Counted from the stretch's first letter, positions 48,170 through 57,259 are shown. The stretch: 64,000 bases of DNA from JAICUF01 sp038250675 (GCA_038250675.1 JBBSCB010000003.1:62001-126000); one strand, 5' to 3'. Program-made: numbers and translations. The notes: generated from the sequence alone by a model not told the origin.

Positions 48170-49285
48170 ATGAGCGGTGTGCGGGTCCTGGTCGGGACGC
48201 GAAAGGGGGCCTTCGTCCTGACGTCCGACGGCAAGCGCAGGAATTGGAACGTGGAGGGGCCGTTCTTTGCCGGCTGGGAGATCTACCACATCAAGGGGTC
48301 GCCAGTGGAGCCCAACCGGCTGTACGCATCGCAGTCGAGCGGGTGGTTCGGCCAGCAGATTCAGCGCTCCGACGACGGCGGCGCCTCGTGGGAGCCGGTG
48401 GACAACACGTTCGTCTATGACGGCGTGCCCGGAACCCATCAGTGGTACGACGGGACGCAGCACCCATGGGAGTTCAAGCGGGTCTGGCACCTGGAGCCGT
48501 CCCTCACCGATCCCGACACGGTGTACGCCGGCGTCGAGGACGCGGCGCTGTTCCGCTCGACCGATGGCGGCACGTCGTGGCAGGAGCTGGCGGGGTTGCG
48601 GGAGCACGGATCGGGGCCGCGGTGGGCGCCGGGTGCCGGCGGCATGTGCCTGCATACGATTCTGCTCGACCCGAAGCACGCCGGACGGATGTACGCGGCG
48701 ATCTCCGCCGCCGGCGCCTTCCGGTCCGATGACGCCGGTGCGTCGTGGCGGCCGATCAATCGGGGACTCAACTCCCTGTACATTCCGGACCCGACCGCCG
48801 AAGTCGGTCACTGCGTCCACCGTCTCGCAATGCACCCATCGCGGCCCGGCGTGCTGTTCATGCAGAAGCACTGGGACGTGATGCGGAGCGACGACGGCGG
48901 CGACCAGTGGCATGAGGTGAGCGGCAACCTGCCCACCGACTTCGGCTTTGCGATCGACGTGCACGCCCACGAGCCGGAGACGATCTACGTGGTGCCGATC
49001 AAGAGCGATTCCGAGCACTTCGTTCCTGAAGGAAAGCTCCGGGTCTACCGCAGCCGGTCGGGCGGGAACGAGTGGGAGGCGCTGACGAAGGGCCTGCCGC
49101 AGGAGGACTGCTACGTCAACGTGCTGCGCGACGCGATGGCGGTGGACACCATGGAGTCCTGCGGCATCTACTTCGGCACCACCGGCGGGCAGGTCTACGC
49201 GTCGGCCGACTCCGGCGACAGCTGGATGCCAATCGTCCGCGACCTGCCGGCGGTCCTCTCGGTCGAGGTCCAGACGCTCGCATGA
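48170..49285 (+). CDS. BNR/Asp-box repeat protein (sialidase-fold, cytoplasmic)
   Basis: A 371-residue beta-propeller with at least four Asp-box motifs of the S-x-D-x-G-x-x-W type: RSDDGGASW, RSTDGGTSW, RSDDAGASW, RSDDGGDQW and ASADSGDSW. It begins VRVLVGTRKGAFVLTSDGKR with no signal peptide, so unlike sialidases it stays in the cytoplasm. The catalytic Arg triad of sialidases cannot be confirmed. Its ATG follows AGGGAG. Its stop overlaps the start of a MoaD/ThiS-like gene, and I recall this pairing from other bacteria, so a joint but unknown role is likely. Confidence 0.82.
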   Translation: MSGVRVLVGTRKGAFVLTSDGKRRNWNVEGPFFAGWEIYHIKGSPVEPNRLYASQSSGWFGQQIQRSDDGGASWEPVDNTFVYDGVPGTHQWYDGTQHPWEFKRVWHLEPSLTDPDTVYAGVEDAALFRSTDGGTSWQELAGLREHGSGPRWAPGAGGMCLHTILLDPKHAGRMYAAISAAGAFRSDDAGASWRPINRGLNSLYIPDPTAEVGHCVHRLAMHPSRPGVLFMQKHWDVMRSDDGGDQWHEVSGNLPTDFGFAIDVHAHEPETIYVVPIKSDSEHFVPEGKLRVYRSRSGGNEWEALTKGLPQEDCYVNVLRDAMAVDTMESCGIYFGTTGGQVYASADSGDSWMPIVRDLPAVLSVEVQTLA

Positions 49286-49578
49286 TCCGCGTGGTATTGC
49301 CCGAGCACCTGCGGATACTGGGACGGATTCAGGGTGAAGTCTCGCTCGCGGTGGCGGCGCCGGTGACCCAGCGCTCGGTGCTTGCCGCGCTGGAGGCCGC
49401 GTACCCCGCACTCCGCGGCACGATGCGCGATCATGTGACGGAAAGGCGGCGGGCATTCGTCCGCTTCTTTGGGTGCGGTGAGGACCTCTCGCACGAGCTG
49501 CCGGATGCGCCGCTCCCCGCGGCGATCGCGGCGGGCACCGAGCCGTTCCTGGTGGTGGGCGCCACCGCCGGCGGATGA
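49282..49578 (+). CDS. MoaD/ThiS-like beta-grasp protein ending in Gly-Gly
   Basis: A 98-residue ubiquitin-fold protein of the MoaD/ThiS group. The pattern IRVVLPEHLRIL, the central helix SVLAALEAAYPALRG and the final ...FLVVGATAGG with a C-terminal Gly-Gly match sulfur-carrier proteins. The Gly-Gly end would allow adenylation and thiocarboxylate formation, or conjugation, by an E1-like enzyme; none is nearby. The ATG overlaps the BNR gene stop (ATGA). A truncated VOC-family gene starts within its own stop codon. It could be a dedicated sulfur carrier or a protein modifier; both are inference. Confidence 0.82.
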   Translation: MIRVVLPEHLRILGRIQGEVSLAVAAPVTQRSVLAALEAAYPALRGTMRDHVTERRRAFVRFFGCGEDLSHELPDAPLPAAIAAGTEPFLVVGATAGG

Positions 49579-49756
49579 GCACGTACGGCGTGGCGCCGCC
49601 CGCATACCGGCAGCCCGAGGCTATCGAGGTGGGCGCGGTGCGGGCTACGCGGTGGCGGAGGCCGGGAATGGCGTGTTGGCGCAGGATCCGTGGAACACGG
49701 CGGTGAAGATCATCTCAGGGGAGGCGGAACGATGCGTCGGGGAATGCTGGGGCTGA
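49575..49756 (+). pseudogene. Internally deleted VOC/glyoxalase-family gene
   Basis: ATG 49575 overlaps the MoaD-like stop (ATGA) and opens MSTYGVAPPAYRQPEAIEVG, which I recognise as the usual start of certain VOC-family (glyoxalase) proteins. After about 23 codons (49643) the frame turns into noise and stops at 43 codons. In the +2 frame from 49643 the DNA instead encodes GYAVAEAGNGVLAQDPWNTA, the usual VOC C-terminus, and stays open to 49756, overlapping the YceI start. The natural reading is loss of about 100 central codons with a frameshift. It lies in operon position after a BNR gene and a MoaD-like gene. Confidence 0.6.
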
Positions 49757-50304
49757 TTGCGGTGGTCGCGCTGGGCGGCGGGCGGGCTGTCGCCCAGGAC
49801 CTGCCGGCCGAGGCTCGGGTCGCCCGCGGCGCCCTCAGCTTTGACGGGCGAGCCACGGTGGGCAATTTCACCGGTACGACCGACTCGGTGACCGGCGCGA
49901 TGCGCGGAGGTCCGGCGCCGGCCGGCGTCACCGGCTGGGTAGAGGGGCGGGTCACAGCGCTCCGGACCGGCAACGGCCGGCGCGACCGCGACCTCCGCTC
50001 CTCGATGGAGACCGATCGCTATCCGGTGATGCGCTACGACCTGACCGCGGTCCGGCCCGGCCCCGTGTTGGGCGACTCCCAACAGGTGACCCTCGAGGGC
50101 ACGCTCACCATCCACGGGGTCACCCGGCCCGTCGACCTCACCGCGTTCCTGTACCGCGACACCGGGACGGCGCGGGTGACGAGCAGCTTCCAGCTCGACC
50201 TCAACGACTACCGGGTGGGCGGGCTCTCGAAGATGCTGGGGATCCTCCGCATGAACCCGGTGATCGTCGTGCACATCGACGTCACCTTCGGCCCGGGCGA
50301 CTGA
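49732..50304 (+). CDS. Secreted YceI-family protein
   Basis: A 190-residue exported protein (signal MRRGMLGLIAVVALGGGRAVAQ). The YceI lipocalin-like barrel is seen in GALSFDGRATVGNFTGTTDSVTG, RYPVMRYDL and TLEGTLTIHGVTRPVDL, with the terminal MNPVIVVHIDVTF strand. Such proteins bind isoprenoid or other lipid-like ligands in the periplasm. ATG 49732 has GGGGAGG upstream. It overlaps the tail of the VOC remnant and may be co-transcribed with the BNR-MoaD unit. It converges with a hydrolase gene; the two stop codons are joined in one hairpin. Confidence 0.88.
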   Translation: MRRGMLGLIAVVALGGGRAVAQDLPAEARVARGALSFDGRATVGNFTGTTDSVTGAMRGGPAPAGVTGWVEGRVTALRTGNGRRDRDLRSSMETDRYPVMRYDLTAVRPGPVLGDSQQVTLEGTLTIHGVTRPVDLTAFLYRDTGTARVTSSFQLDLNDYRVGGLSKMLGILRMNPVIVVHIDVTFGPGD

Positions 50305-50320
50305 GCGGACCCGCCGCTCA
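50302..50320. terminator. Hairpin joining two convergent stop codons
   Basis: TGAGCGG (50302-50308) pairs perfectly with CCGCTCA (50314-50320) around a 5-base loop. The first arm starts with the TGA of the YceI gene and the second ends with the TGA (TCA on the plus strand) of the convergent hydrolase. The stem is 7 bp with no T-run, so termination efficiency is uncertain. Confidence 0.45.
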
Positions 50321-51076
50321 GAACGTCCGCGTCTCGCCCGGCTTCATCACCACCAGCCGCGCGTCCCCCGCAAATGCCTGCCGGACCTCGGCCTCGGTCG
50401 CGAGACCGGGGAAGGTGGCGTAGTGCATCGGCACGATCACCGACGGATGAAAATACTTCTTCACGGCGAGTGCCGCGGTGCGGGGGTCCTCGGTGTACGG
50501 CCCGCCGCCGGCGTTCAGCAGGATGATGTCCGGGTGATACAGCTCCTGGATCAGCGCCATGTCACCGAAGATCCAGGTGTCGCCGGTGTGGTAGAGGGCG
50601 CGCCCGCCGGCAAACTCCAGCACGAAGCCGAGCGGGCGGCCCGGCTCGCTCGAGTGCATGGCGGGCACCAGATGCACCGTGACGTCGCCTACCGTGAAGG
50701 CGCCGCCCACGTTGCCGCCGTGGCTCTGTGCTTCCGGCAGGCCCAGACTCGCCACGTACTCGTACACGCTGATGACCGGCGCGCCGCTCGCCTCGGCGAT
50801 GGCCTTGGCATCCGCTGCGTGGTCCGAATGGGCGTGCGAAACCAGGATCGCGGCCGGCTTGAAGGCGCTGCGGTACCGGTGCAAGTCCTTGAGCGAATCG
50901 GGTGTGGCCGGATTGCCGGTGATGAACGGGTCGATCAGCAGCCGGGTGCCGCCGGGCGAGACGATCTCGAAGGCGGCGTGGCCCAGCCACCGCACCTGAA
51001 TCTTGCCGGCCTGGGCCGCCGCCGGTCCGGCCGCGGCGACGAGCCCGGCGAGCGCCAGGATGAGTGCACGATGCAT
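50318..51076 (-). CDS. Secreted UPF0173-like metallo-beta-lactamase-fold hydrolase
   Basis: A 252-residue protein with a signal peptide (MHRALILALAGLVAAAGPAAAQ), unusual since UPF0173 members are generally cytoplasmic. Motifs include the zinc site SHAHSDHAAD (about 80-89), WLGHAAFEI, PAMHSSE and HTGDTWIFGDM, closing with VPMHYATFPGLA. It is a metal-dependent hydrolase of unknown substrate. ATG 51076 follows GGAGGATCCTC. It lies downstream of, and in the same direction as, the FMN reductase gene with a 30-base gap. Confidence 0.87.
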   Translation of the reverse strand: MHRALILALAGLVAAAGPAAAQAGKIQVRWLGHAAFEIVSPGGTRLLIDPFITGNPATPDSLKDLHRYRSAFKPAAILVSHAHSDHAADAKAIAEASGAPVISVYEYVASLGLPEAQSHGGNVGGAFTVGDVTVHLVPAMHSSEPGRPLGFVLEFAGGRALYHTGDTWIFGDMALIQELYHPDIILLNAGGGPYTEDPRTAALAVKKYFHPSVIVPMHYATFPGLATEAEVRQAFAGDARLVVMKPGETRTF

Positions 51077-51106
51077 GAGGATCCTCCGGTCTGGTGTAGG
51101 GCGAGG

Positions 51107-51673
51107 TCACGCGAGCGTACGCGTGGCCTCGATCCAGCGTGAGAAGGCGACGCAGAACTTCCGCAGGAACTCCCGCGTGCCGTCGTTGATCAGCCGCCCC
51201 TCGTCGTCGAACAGACTCTTGGCGTTGCCGATATAGGCCTCCGGCTGCGGCATCGCCGGCATGTTCAGGAACACCAGCGATTGCCGCAGATGATGGTTGG
51301 CGCCGAAACCTCCCAGCGCGCCAGTGGTGACGCTCACCACCGCGGCCGGCTTGCCCGCGAACGCCGCCTGGCCGCTGGGGCGCGACCCGACGTCGATCGC
51401 GTTCTTGAGCGCGCCCGGCACCGAGCGGTTGTATTCCGGCGTCACGAACAGCACCGCATCGGCCGTGCGGATCCGATCACGGAATGCGACCCATTGCTCC
51501 GGGGGCGCGGCGTCTTCCACATCCTGGTTGTAGAGCGGGAGCTGGCCGAGCTTGACGATCTCGAGCGCCAGCGCGGGTGCGGCGATCTCCGCCATGGCCC
51601 GCGCGGTCTTCCGGTTGAACGACTCGCGGCGCAGACTGCCGACGAGCACAGCAACGTTGCGTGTGGGAGGCAC
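51107..51673 (-). CDS. NADPH-dependent FMN reductase family protein
   Basis: A 188-residue flavodoxin-fold reductase of the azoreductase/ChrR type. Signature elements are VAVLVGSLRRESFNRKTARA at the N-terminus (FMN phosphate loop), LFVTPEYNRSVPGALKNAIDVGSR and VVSVTTGALGGFGANHHLRQ. It reduces quinones, azo compounds or metal ions using NADPH. GTG 51673 with GGAAGGA upstream is preferred to an ATG at 51727, which would add 18 poorly conserved residues. It is divergent from the M1 peptidase gene. Confidence 0.9.
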   Translation of the reverse strand: MPPTRNVAVLVGSLRRESFNRKTARAMAEIAAPALALEIVKLGQLPLYNQDVEDAAPPEQWVAFRDRIRTADAVLFVTPEYNRSVPGALKNAIDVGSRPSGQAAFAGKPAAVVSVTTGALGGFGANHHLRQSLVFLNMPAMPQPEAYIGNAKSLFDDEGRLINDGTREFLRKFCVAFSRWIEATRTLA

Positions 51674-51808
51674 CTGTCGATCCTTCCGATGGCAGTTGTG
51701 ATCAGCGGCGCGTGCCGCCCCCATCAAAGGTAGCCACCGGCGCGCCGGCGGGGGACGATTTACCTTTCACCATTCCCTCAATTGCTCCGCACCCGGAGGC
51801 GACTCGCC

Positions 51809-53794
51809 ATGCGCGCACCACTCGACGCCCTGCTGCTCACCGGACTTCTCCTGGCGCCCGCGGCCGCTGCCGCCCAGCGCCCCGCCGCCGCGTCGCGCGC
51901 CCGTGCCGTCGCAGCGCCGGCCCCGGAGCGCGCCATCCGCCGGGACCTGCGGATGACCGACATGATCCGCCGCGCCTTTGCCGCGGGCACCCGGGACTCG
52001 ACCGGCCGTCCCGGCCCGCGCTACTGGCAGCTCTGGGTGGATTACACCATTGCGGCCAAACTCGATCCCGAGACGGCGCTGGTCACGGGGCACGAGACCG
52101 CGACCATCCGGAACGACAGCGACTCCGCGATGCGGGTGCTGGTGCTGCGCCTCGACCAGAATATCTTTGCCGCCAACGTCCCACGGGCGGAGACGGTCAC
52201 CGAGATCACCGACGGCATGAAGCTCACCCGGCTGGCGGTCAACGGTGCGCCGGTGGACCTCACCGCGGGGCGCACGGCCACCCAGATCACCCAGACCTCC
52301 GCGCGGATCCCGCTGGCGACGCCGATTGCGGGCCACTCCACCGCCACGGTCGAAGCGGACTGGATGTTTCACGTGCCCGATGCGACGCCGCCGGAGCGCG
52401 GCCTCCGGATGGGCCGGTGGGGCCACCGTCTCTTTCAGGTGGCACAGTGGTACCCGCGCGTCGCCGTGTTCGACGATCTCCGCGCCGGCGGATGGGACAC
52501 CGATCCGTATCTTGGCGCCTCCGAGTTCTACAATAATTTCGGGCACTTTGATGTGCGGCTCGATCTGCCGGCCGGCTGGCTCGTCGGCGCCACCGGCGTC
52601 CTCCAGAACCCGGACGACGTGCTCTCGCCCACCGTGCGGGAGCGGCTGTCCCACGCGCTCGAGTCGGACTCGCAGCGGGTGATCGTCGCGGCCGATGAGC
52701 GCGGCGCCGGCAAGGCCACCCGCGAGGGGGACCGCCTGGTCTGGCACTTCGTGGCGGACACCGTGGCGGACGTCGCCTGGGCCGCGTCGAACGAATTCGT
52801 CTGGGACGCCACCCGCGCGACGATTCCCGGTCGCGGCCCGATCCCGGTGAATCTCCTCTATCTCCCCGAGCACGACGGCTACCGGCGGACCGGCGCCTAC
52901 GCCCGCCACGCGCTCGAATTCTATTCCCGCCTCTGGATGCCCTACGCTTTTCCGATCTTTACCCAGGTGGACGGTCCCGAAGGCGGGATGGAATATCCGA
53001 TGTTCACCATGTCCGGTCCCGGCTTTGGCGTCACCGATCATGAGATCGGGCATCAGTGGTGGCCGATGATGGTGGGCGTCAACGAAACGTGGTACGGCTG
53101 GATGGACGAGGGGTTCAATCAGTACATGAACATCGTGTCGGGCGCGGCTTTCCGCGACACCGTGCCGCGGCTCGACGGGGTGGGCCAGGCATACGGGCGG
53201 ATGTCGGGCAACGAAGCGGAAGGCCCGCTCATGAGGGACGCCAACTACGGCGGCCCCGGCTACAGTTTCCAGGCCTATGGCAAGGCGCCGATGATGCTCT
53301 CGATGCTGGGCGGCATCGTCGGCGACAGCGCCGTCCAGCGCGCGATGAGCGCGTACGCCCACGCCTGGCGCTTCCGGCACCCCTCGCCCTGGGATTACGC
53401 ATTCTTCATGGACCGGGCGCTCGGCCGGGACCTCGATTGGTTCTGGTACTACTGGCTGTTCACCACGGAGTCGGTCGACGGCTCGATTGCCGGCGTGAAG
53501 ACGAGCGGCGGCCGCACCACCGTCACCATTCGGCAGGACGGCGCGATGCCGGCACCGGTGGTGTTGCGGGTGGAACTGGCCGCCAGCGGACCGGTCATCC
53601 GGCCAATGCCCAACAGCGTGGTCCGCGGTGACACCGCGACCGTGACCTGGCCGGCCGACGTGTGGTTCGGCGGCAGCCGGACGTTCAATGCGGTTCTCGA
53701 TCTTGGCGGGCGCCCGGTGACGCGGGTAACACTCGATCCGGCGCGCCGATTTCCCGACCACGACACGACGGACAACGTGTGGCCCCGTCACTGA
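51809..53794 (+). CDS. Secreted M1-family zinc metallopeptidase (second)
   Basis: A 661-residue exported peptidase (signal LLLTGLLLAPAAAAAQ). The zinc site is HEIGH at 411-415 with Glu434 in WMDEGFNQY, the HEXXH-x18-E spacing of M1; GGMEYPMF precedes it where classical aminopeptidases have GAMEN. The region before is a beta domain (about 60-260) and the last 120 residues are an Ig-like domain. HQWWPMMVG is found in the cold-active or gluzincin-like branch of M1. ATG 51809 follows GGAGG; a TTG at 51782 is possible. The gene ends in a TGATG overlap with the next, so the two are coupled. Confidence 0.9.
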   Translation: MRAPLDALLLTGLLLAPAAAAAQRPAAASRARAVAAPAPERAIRRDLRMTDMIRRAFAAGTRDSTGRPGPRYWQLWVDYTIAAKLDPETALVTGHETATIRNDSDSAMRVLVLRLDQNIFAANVPRAETVTEITDGMKLTRLAVNGAPVDLTAGRTATQITQTSARIPLATPIAGHSTATVEADWMFHVPDATPPERGLRMGRWGHRLFQVAQWYPRVAVFDDLRAGGWDTDPYLGASEFYNNFGHFDVRLDLPAGWLVGATGVLQNPDDVLSPTVRERLSHALESDSQRVIVAADERGAGKATREGDRLVWHFVADTVADVAWAASNEFVWDATRATIPGRGPIPVNLLYLPEHDGYRRTGAYARHALEFYSRLWMPYAFPIFTQVDGPEGGMEYPMFTMSGPGFGVTDHEIGHQWWPMMVGVNETWYGWMDEGFNQYMNIVSGAAFRDTVPRLDGVGQAYGRMSGNEAEGPLMRDANYGGPGYSFQAYGKAPMMLSMLGGIVGDSAVQRAMSAYAHAWRFRHPSPWDYAFFMDRALGRDLDWFWYYWLFTTESVDGSIAGVKTSGGRTTVTIRQDGAMPAPVVLRVELAASGPVIRPMPNSVVRGDTATVTWPADVWFGGSRTFNAVLDLGGRPVTRVTLDPARRFPDHDTTDNVWPRH

Positions 53795-56700
53795 TGCGCT
53801 ACATCGCCGGCCTGGGGTTCGTCTCGCTGCTGGTCACCGCGGCGGCGTCTCCGGCGCTCCTCGCACAACAGGGCGGGGATGCGCCGGCCCGCTACGGCAT
53901 CGGGGCATGGGAGGCCGACTCGTTCGGCAATCACCGTGCGGTGGTGCAGGTCGCGGCGCCGGCGCCGGCCGTGCGGGTCCACATCCCATGGCGCCGGCGG
54001 GATACCCACCCTGAGCTCAAGCGGATCGTGATCCGCACGGCCGATGGGCGGCCGGTCGGCAACTCCATCGCACTGTCCGTCACGCGCGAGAGCGGCGACG
54101 TCGCGTTCGAGCCGATCGCCGGCGCCGGCGAGTACTACGTCTACTTCATGCCGTACCAGGGCACCGTCCGCTCCAACTATCCCAAAATCACCTACCCGGA
54201 GCCCGACTCCACCGCAGACGCCGGCTGGCTCAGCGCCAATGGATTGACCGGGCCGGACCGACGGGCCGGATGGAGCCAGCTTCCAGCTGCGACACTGATC
54301 GAGATCCAGGCGCCTGATTCGGTGGACCGGATGGATCCGATGGAGGTGATCGCAACGCGGAAGGCAACGTCGGCGCTGGCGGCAGGGGCCGGTGGCGCCG
54401 CATTTCTGCTCTTTCCGGAGGACCGCGCCCACCCCATCCGGATGACGGCCGATCTTCCCGCGCGGTGGATCGCCGCGGGCCCCGGCGGACCGGTGACCGG
54501 GCTGGCCGATCGCGGTGAGTTCTTCTCGTTTCAGATTGGCGTCTGGGCTCTGCGGCCCATCGACAGCGTGTCGGTGCGGTTCAGTGCACTTGCCGGCCCC
54601 GGTGGCGCGGCGATTCCCGCGTCCGCATTCAGCTCGTTCATGACCGGGGGCGTGGATTGGCAGGGCCGTGCGTTCCATCGCCGGGTCGAGGTGGATTCCG
54701 GCCGGGTGCAGTCGCTGTGGTCCGGCGTCATGGTTCCGGAGCAGGCGGTGCCGGGCGTCTACACCGGCAGCGTCACGATCGGCGCGACCGGTGCGTCCCC
54801 GGTCGCACTGGCGGTTCGCATCACCGTGGCCGCTATCCGCATCGCCGATCACGGGGACGACGAGCCCTGGCGCCTCTCGCGGCTGCGCTGGCTTGATTCC
54901 CGGCTCCGCCTCGACACGACGCTCGTGGCGCCGTACACCCCGGTCCGTGTGCGGGGCGCGACACTCGACGTGCTCGGCCGCGAGATTGCGCTCGCCCCCA
55001 CCGGCCTTCCGGCGCAGATCACCAGCTTCTTCACGCCGGAGATGACGTCCATCGGGACAAAGGGCCGGCCGCTGCTGGCCGGCCCGGTGACCTTCGTAGC
55101 GGAGCAGACCGGCGGACGCCGCCTCGCGTGGGCCGGCGACGGCGTGCGGGTGACGCGATCGCTGCCCGGTGCCGCGCTCTGGGAGGCCACCAGCCACGCC
55201 GGCGCACTTGCGATGCACACCCGGGCCCAGCTGGACTTCGACGGCAACCTCGAGTACATCATTGCGATCACCGCATCACGCCGGACGTCGCTCGACGACA
55301 TCCGGCTGGAGATTCCGTTCCGGCGTGACGTGGCGCGCTACTTCATGGGCCTCGACCGGAAGGGCGGCACCGCGCCGGAGGGCTACGACTGGCGCTGGGA
55401 CGTGAAGCGGAATCAGGACGCGGTCTGGATCGGCGACGTCAACGGGGGGCTGCAGCTCACGCTGAAGGATCAGCACTACATCCGGCCGCTCAACACCAAC
55501 TTCTATCAGCTCCGGCCGCTGGTCATGCCGGAGTCCTGGGACAACGGCGGCAAGGGCGGCTGCCGGTTTCGGGCCGCGGCGGCCGTCTACCGCGCCACCT
55601 GCTACAGCGGGGCGCGCACGATCGCGCCGGGCGACACGCAGTTCTACAATCTGCGACTGCTGGTCACGCCGTTCCATGCGATCGATACCAGGACGCACTT
55701 CACCGAGCGCTATTTTCACCGGTACGCGCCGATCGATTCGATCAAGGCGCTCGGCGCCAATGTCGTCAACGTGCATCATGCAACGGCGGTCAATCCGTAT
55801 CTCAACTACCCGTTTCTCCGGCCCGACGCGATGAAGGCGTACGCCGACTCCGCCCACGCCGCCGGCATGCGAATGAAGATCTACTACACCGTACGCGAGC
55901 TCACTTACCGCGCCCCCGAGTTCTGGGCGCTGCGCAGTCTGGGGACCGACGCTTTTGCCGGCGGACCGGGCGGCGGCCACTCGTGGCTCCAGGAACATGT
56001 GGGGACCGATTACATCGCCGGCTGGGTGGTGCCGGAGCTGCACGATCTCACGCTGGTGACAAGCGGCATTTCCCGATGGCACAACCACTACGTGGAAGGA
56101 TTGCAGTGGCTGGTGGACCACGTGGGGATCGACGGGCTCTATCTGGATGACGTCGCGTTCGACCGGATCACGATGCAGCGCATTCGCCGCGTGCTCATGT
56201 CGGGCGGCACGCCGGGCGAGCGGATCGATCTGCATTCCGCCAACCAGTTCAACCCCAACGACGGGTTCGCCAGCAGCGCCAACTTGTACATGGAGCATCT
56301 GCCCTACATCGATCGGCTCTGGTTTGGCGAGTACTTCGACTACAAGACCTCGCCGCCCGACTACTGGCTCATCGAGATCTCCGGGATTCCGTTCGGGCTG
56401 ATGGGCGAAATGCTGGAGGGCGGCGGCAATCCGTGGCGGGGGATGGTATTCGGCATGACCAACCGGCTGCCGTGGACCGGCGGCGATCCCCGCAATCTCT
56501 GGAAGCTGTGGGATGTGTTCGGCATCGCCGACAGCCGGATGCTCGGCTGGTGGGCGCCGTCCGCTCCGGTGCGCACCGGGCGGGACGACGTGCTCGCGAC
56601 GAGCTATCTGCGGAACGGTCGCGCGCTGATCGCCGTGGCGAGCTGGGCGGCGGATACGGTCGCGGTGCCGCTCACCATCGACTGGAAGGCGCTGGGCATC

Positions 56701-56829
56701 GACCCCGCGCGGGCGCGGCTCGCCGCGCCGGCTGTCGAAGGATTTCAGCCGGCCGCAACGTTCCGGCCGGGCGAGGCGATTTCCGTGGCTCCCGGCCGGG
56801 GCTGGCTCATTCTGATCGACCAACCATAG
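53794..56829 (+). CDS. Secreted glycoside-hydrolase-like protein (DUF6067/GH123-like)
   Basis: A 1011-residue exported protein with signal MRYIAGLGFVSLLVTAAASPALLAQ. Residues about 30-430 are beta-rich modules. From about 510 a (beta/alpha)8-like domain shows LNTNFYQLRPLVMPESW, GANVVNVHHATAVNPYLNYP and HVGIDGLYLDDVAFDR, the last resembling an acidic catalytic strand end as in GH123/DUF6067 or clan GH-D enzymes. The C-terminal beta domain (about 930-1011) ends GRGWLILIDQP. Family assignment is moderate; the substrate is unknown. The ATG shares its A with the TGA of the M1 peptidase gene. It may degrade a glycan released together with peptide by its neighbour. Confidence 0.68.
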   Translation: MRYIAGLGFVSLLVTAAASPALLAQQGGDAPARYGIGAWEADSFGNHRAVVQVAAPAPAVRVHIPWRRRDTHPELKRIVIRTADGRPVGNSIALSVTRESGDVAFEPIAGAGEYYVYFMPYQGTVRSNYPKITYPEPDSTADAGWLSANGLTGPDRRAGWSQLPAATLIEIQAPDSVDRMDPMEVIATRKATSALAAGAGGAAFLLFPEDRAHPIRMTADLPARWIAAGPGGPVTGLADRGEFFSFQIGVWALRPIDSVSVRFSALAGPGGAAIPASAFSSFMTGGVDWQGRAFHRRVEVDSGRVQSLWSGVMVPEQAVPGVYTGSVTIGATGASPVALAVRITVAAIRIADHGDDEPWRLSRLRWLDSRLRLDTTLVAPYTPVRVRGATLDVLGREIALAPTGLPAQITSFFTPEMTSIGTKGRPLLAGPVTFVAEQTGGRRLAWAGDGVRVTRSLPGAALWEATSHAGALAMHTRAQLDFDGNLEYIIAITASRRTSLDDIRLEIPFRRDVARYFMGLDRKGGTAPEGYDWRWDVKRNQDAVWIGDVNGGLQLTLKDQHYIRPLNTNFYQLRPLVMPESWDNGGKGGCRFRAAAAVYRATCYSGARTIAPGDTQFYNLRLLVTPFHAIDTRTHFTERYFHRYAPIDSIKALGANVVNVHHATAVNPYLNYPFLRPDAMKAYADSAHAAGMRMKIYYTVRELTYRAPEFWALRSLGTDAFAGGPGGGHSWLQEHVGTDYIAGWVVPELHDLTLVTSGISRWHNHYVEGLQWLVDHVGIDGLYLDDVAFDRITMQRIRRVLMSGGTPGERIDLHSANQFNPNDGFASSANLYMEHLPYIDRLWFGEYFDYKTSPPDYWLIEISGIPFGLMGEMLEGGGNPWRGMVFGMTNRLPWTGGDPRNLWKLWDVFGIADSRMLGWWAPSAPVRTGRDDVLATSYLRNGRALIAVASWAADTVAVPLTIDWKALGIDPARARLAAPAVEGFQPAATFRPGEAISVAPGRGWLILIDQP

Positions 56830-56839
56830 GAGTGTGGCC

Positions 56840-57259
56840 ATGCCGATGCTGCCGATGCCCGCGCTTGCCATTCTCGCCGCTGCCGTCAGCTACTGGTTGA
56901 TCGGCGCGCTGTGGTATTCGGTGCTGTTCGGTCGCACATGGGCGGCGGCGCTCACCCGGGCCGGCTGGCCGATTCAGCGGCCGGACGCGCCATCGATGGT
57001 GGTTCGCCTCGTGGCGACCTTCATCGGCAATCTCTTCGCCGCCACGGCGGTCGCGTGGGTGCTCCAGTGCTTCGGCACCACCGGGATGCCGGTGGCCACG
57101 CGGCTTGCGCTGGTGCTGGGCGTCGGGGTCGCCGCGAGTGTGCTCGGCGTATCGGCCGTCTGGGACCGGAAGCCGCTGGTGGTCTACCTTATCGACGCGA
57201 GTTATCACATCATCGGGGTGCTGGTGGCTGCACTCGTGCTCATGCAGTGGCGCCACTGA
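56840..57259 (+). CDS. DUF1761 membrane protein
   Basis: A 139-residue inner-membrane protein with four helices. AAAVSYWLIGALWYSVLFGRTWA near the N-terminus and HIIGVLVAALVLMQWR at the end are DUF1761 features. Function is unknown. ATG 56840 follows AGGAG at 56828-56832 with 7-base spacing; an upstream GTG at 56834 is less likely. It lies 10 bases after the glycosidase-like gene and 121 bases before the DUF885 gene, on the same strand. Confidence 0.85.
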   Translation: MPMLPMPALAILAAAVSYWLIGALWYSVLFGRTWAAALTRAGWPIQRPDAPSMVVRLVATFIGNLFAATAVAWVLQCFGTTGMPVATRLALVLGVGVAASVLGVSAVWDRKPLVVYLIDASYHIIGVLVAALVLMQWRH

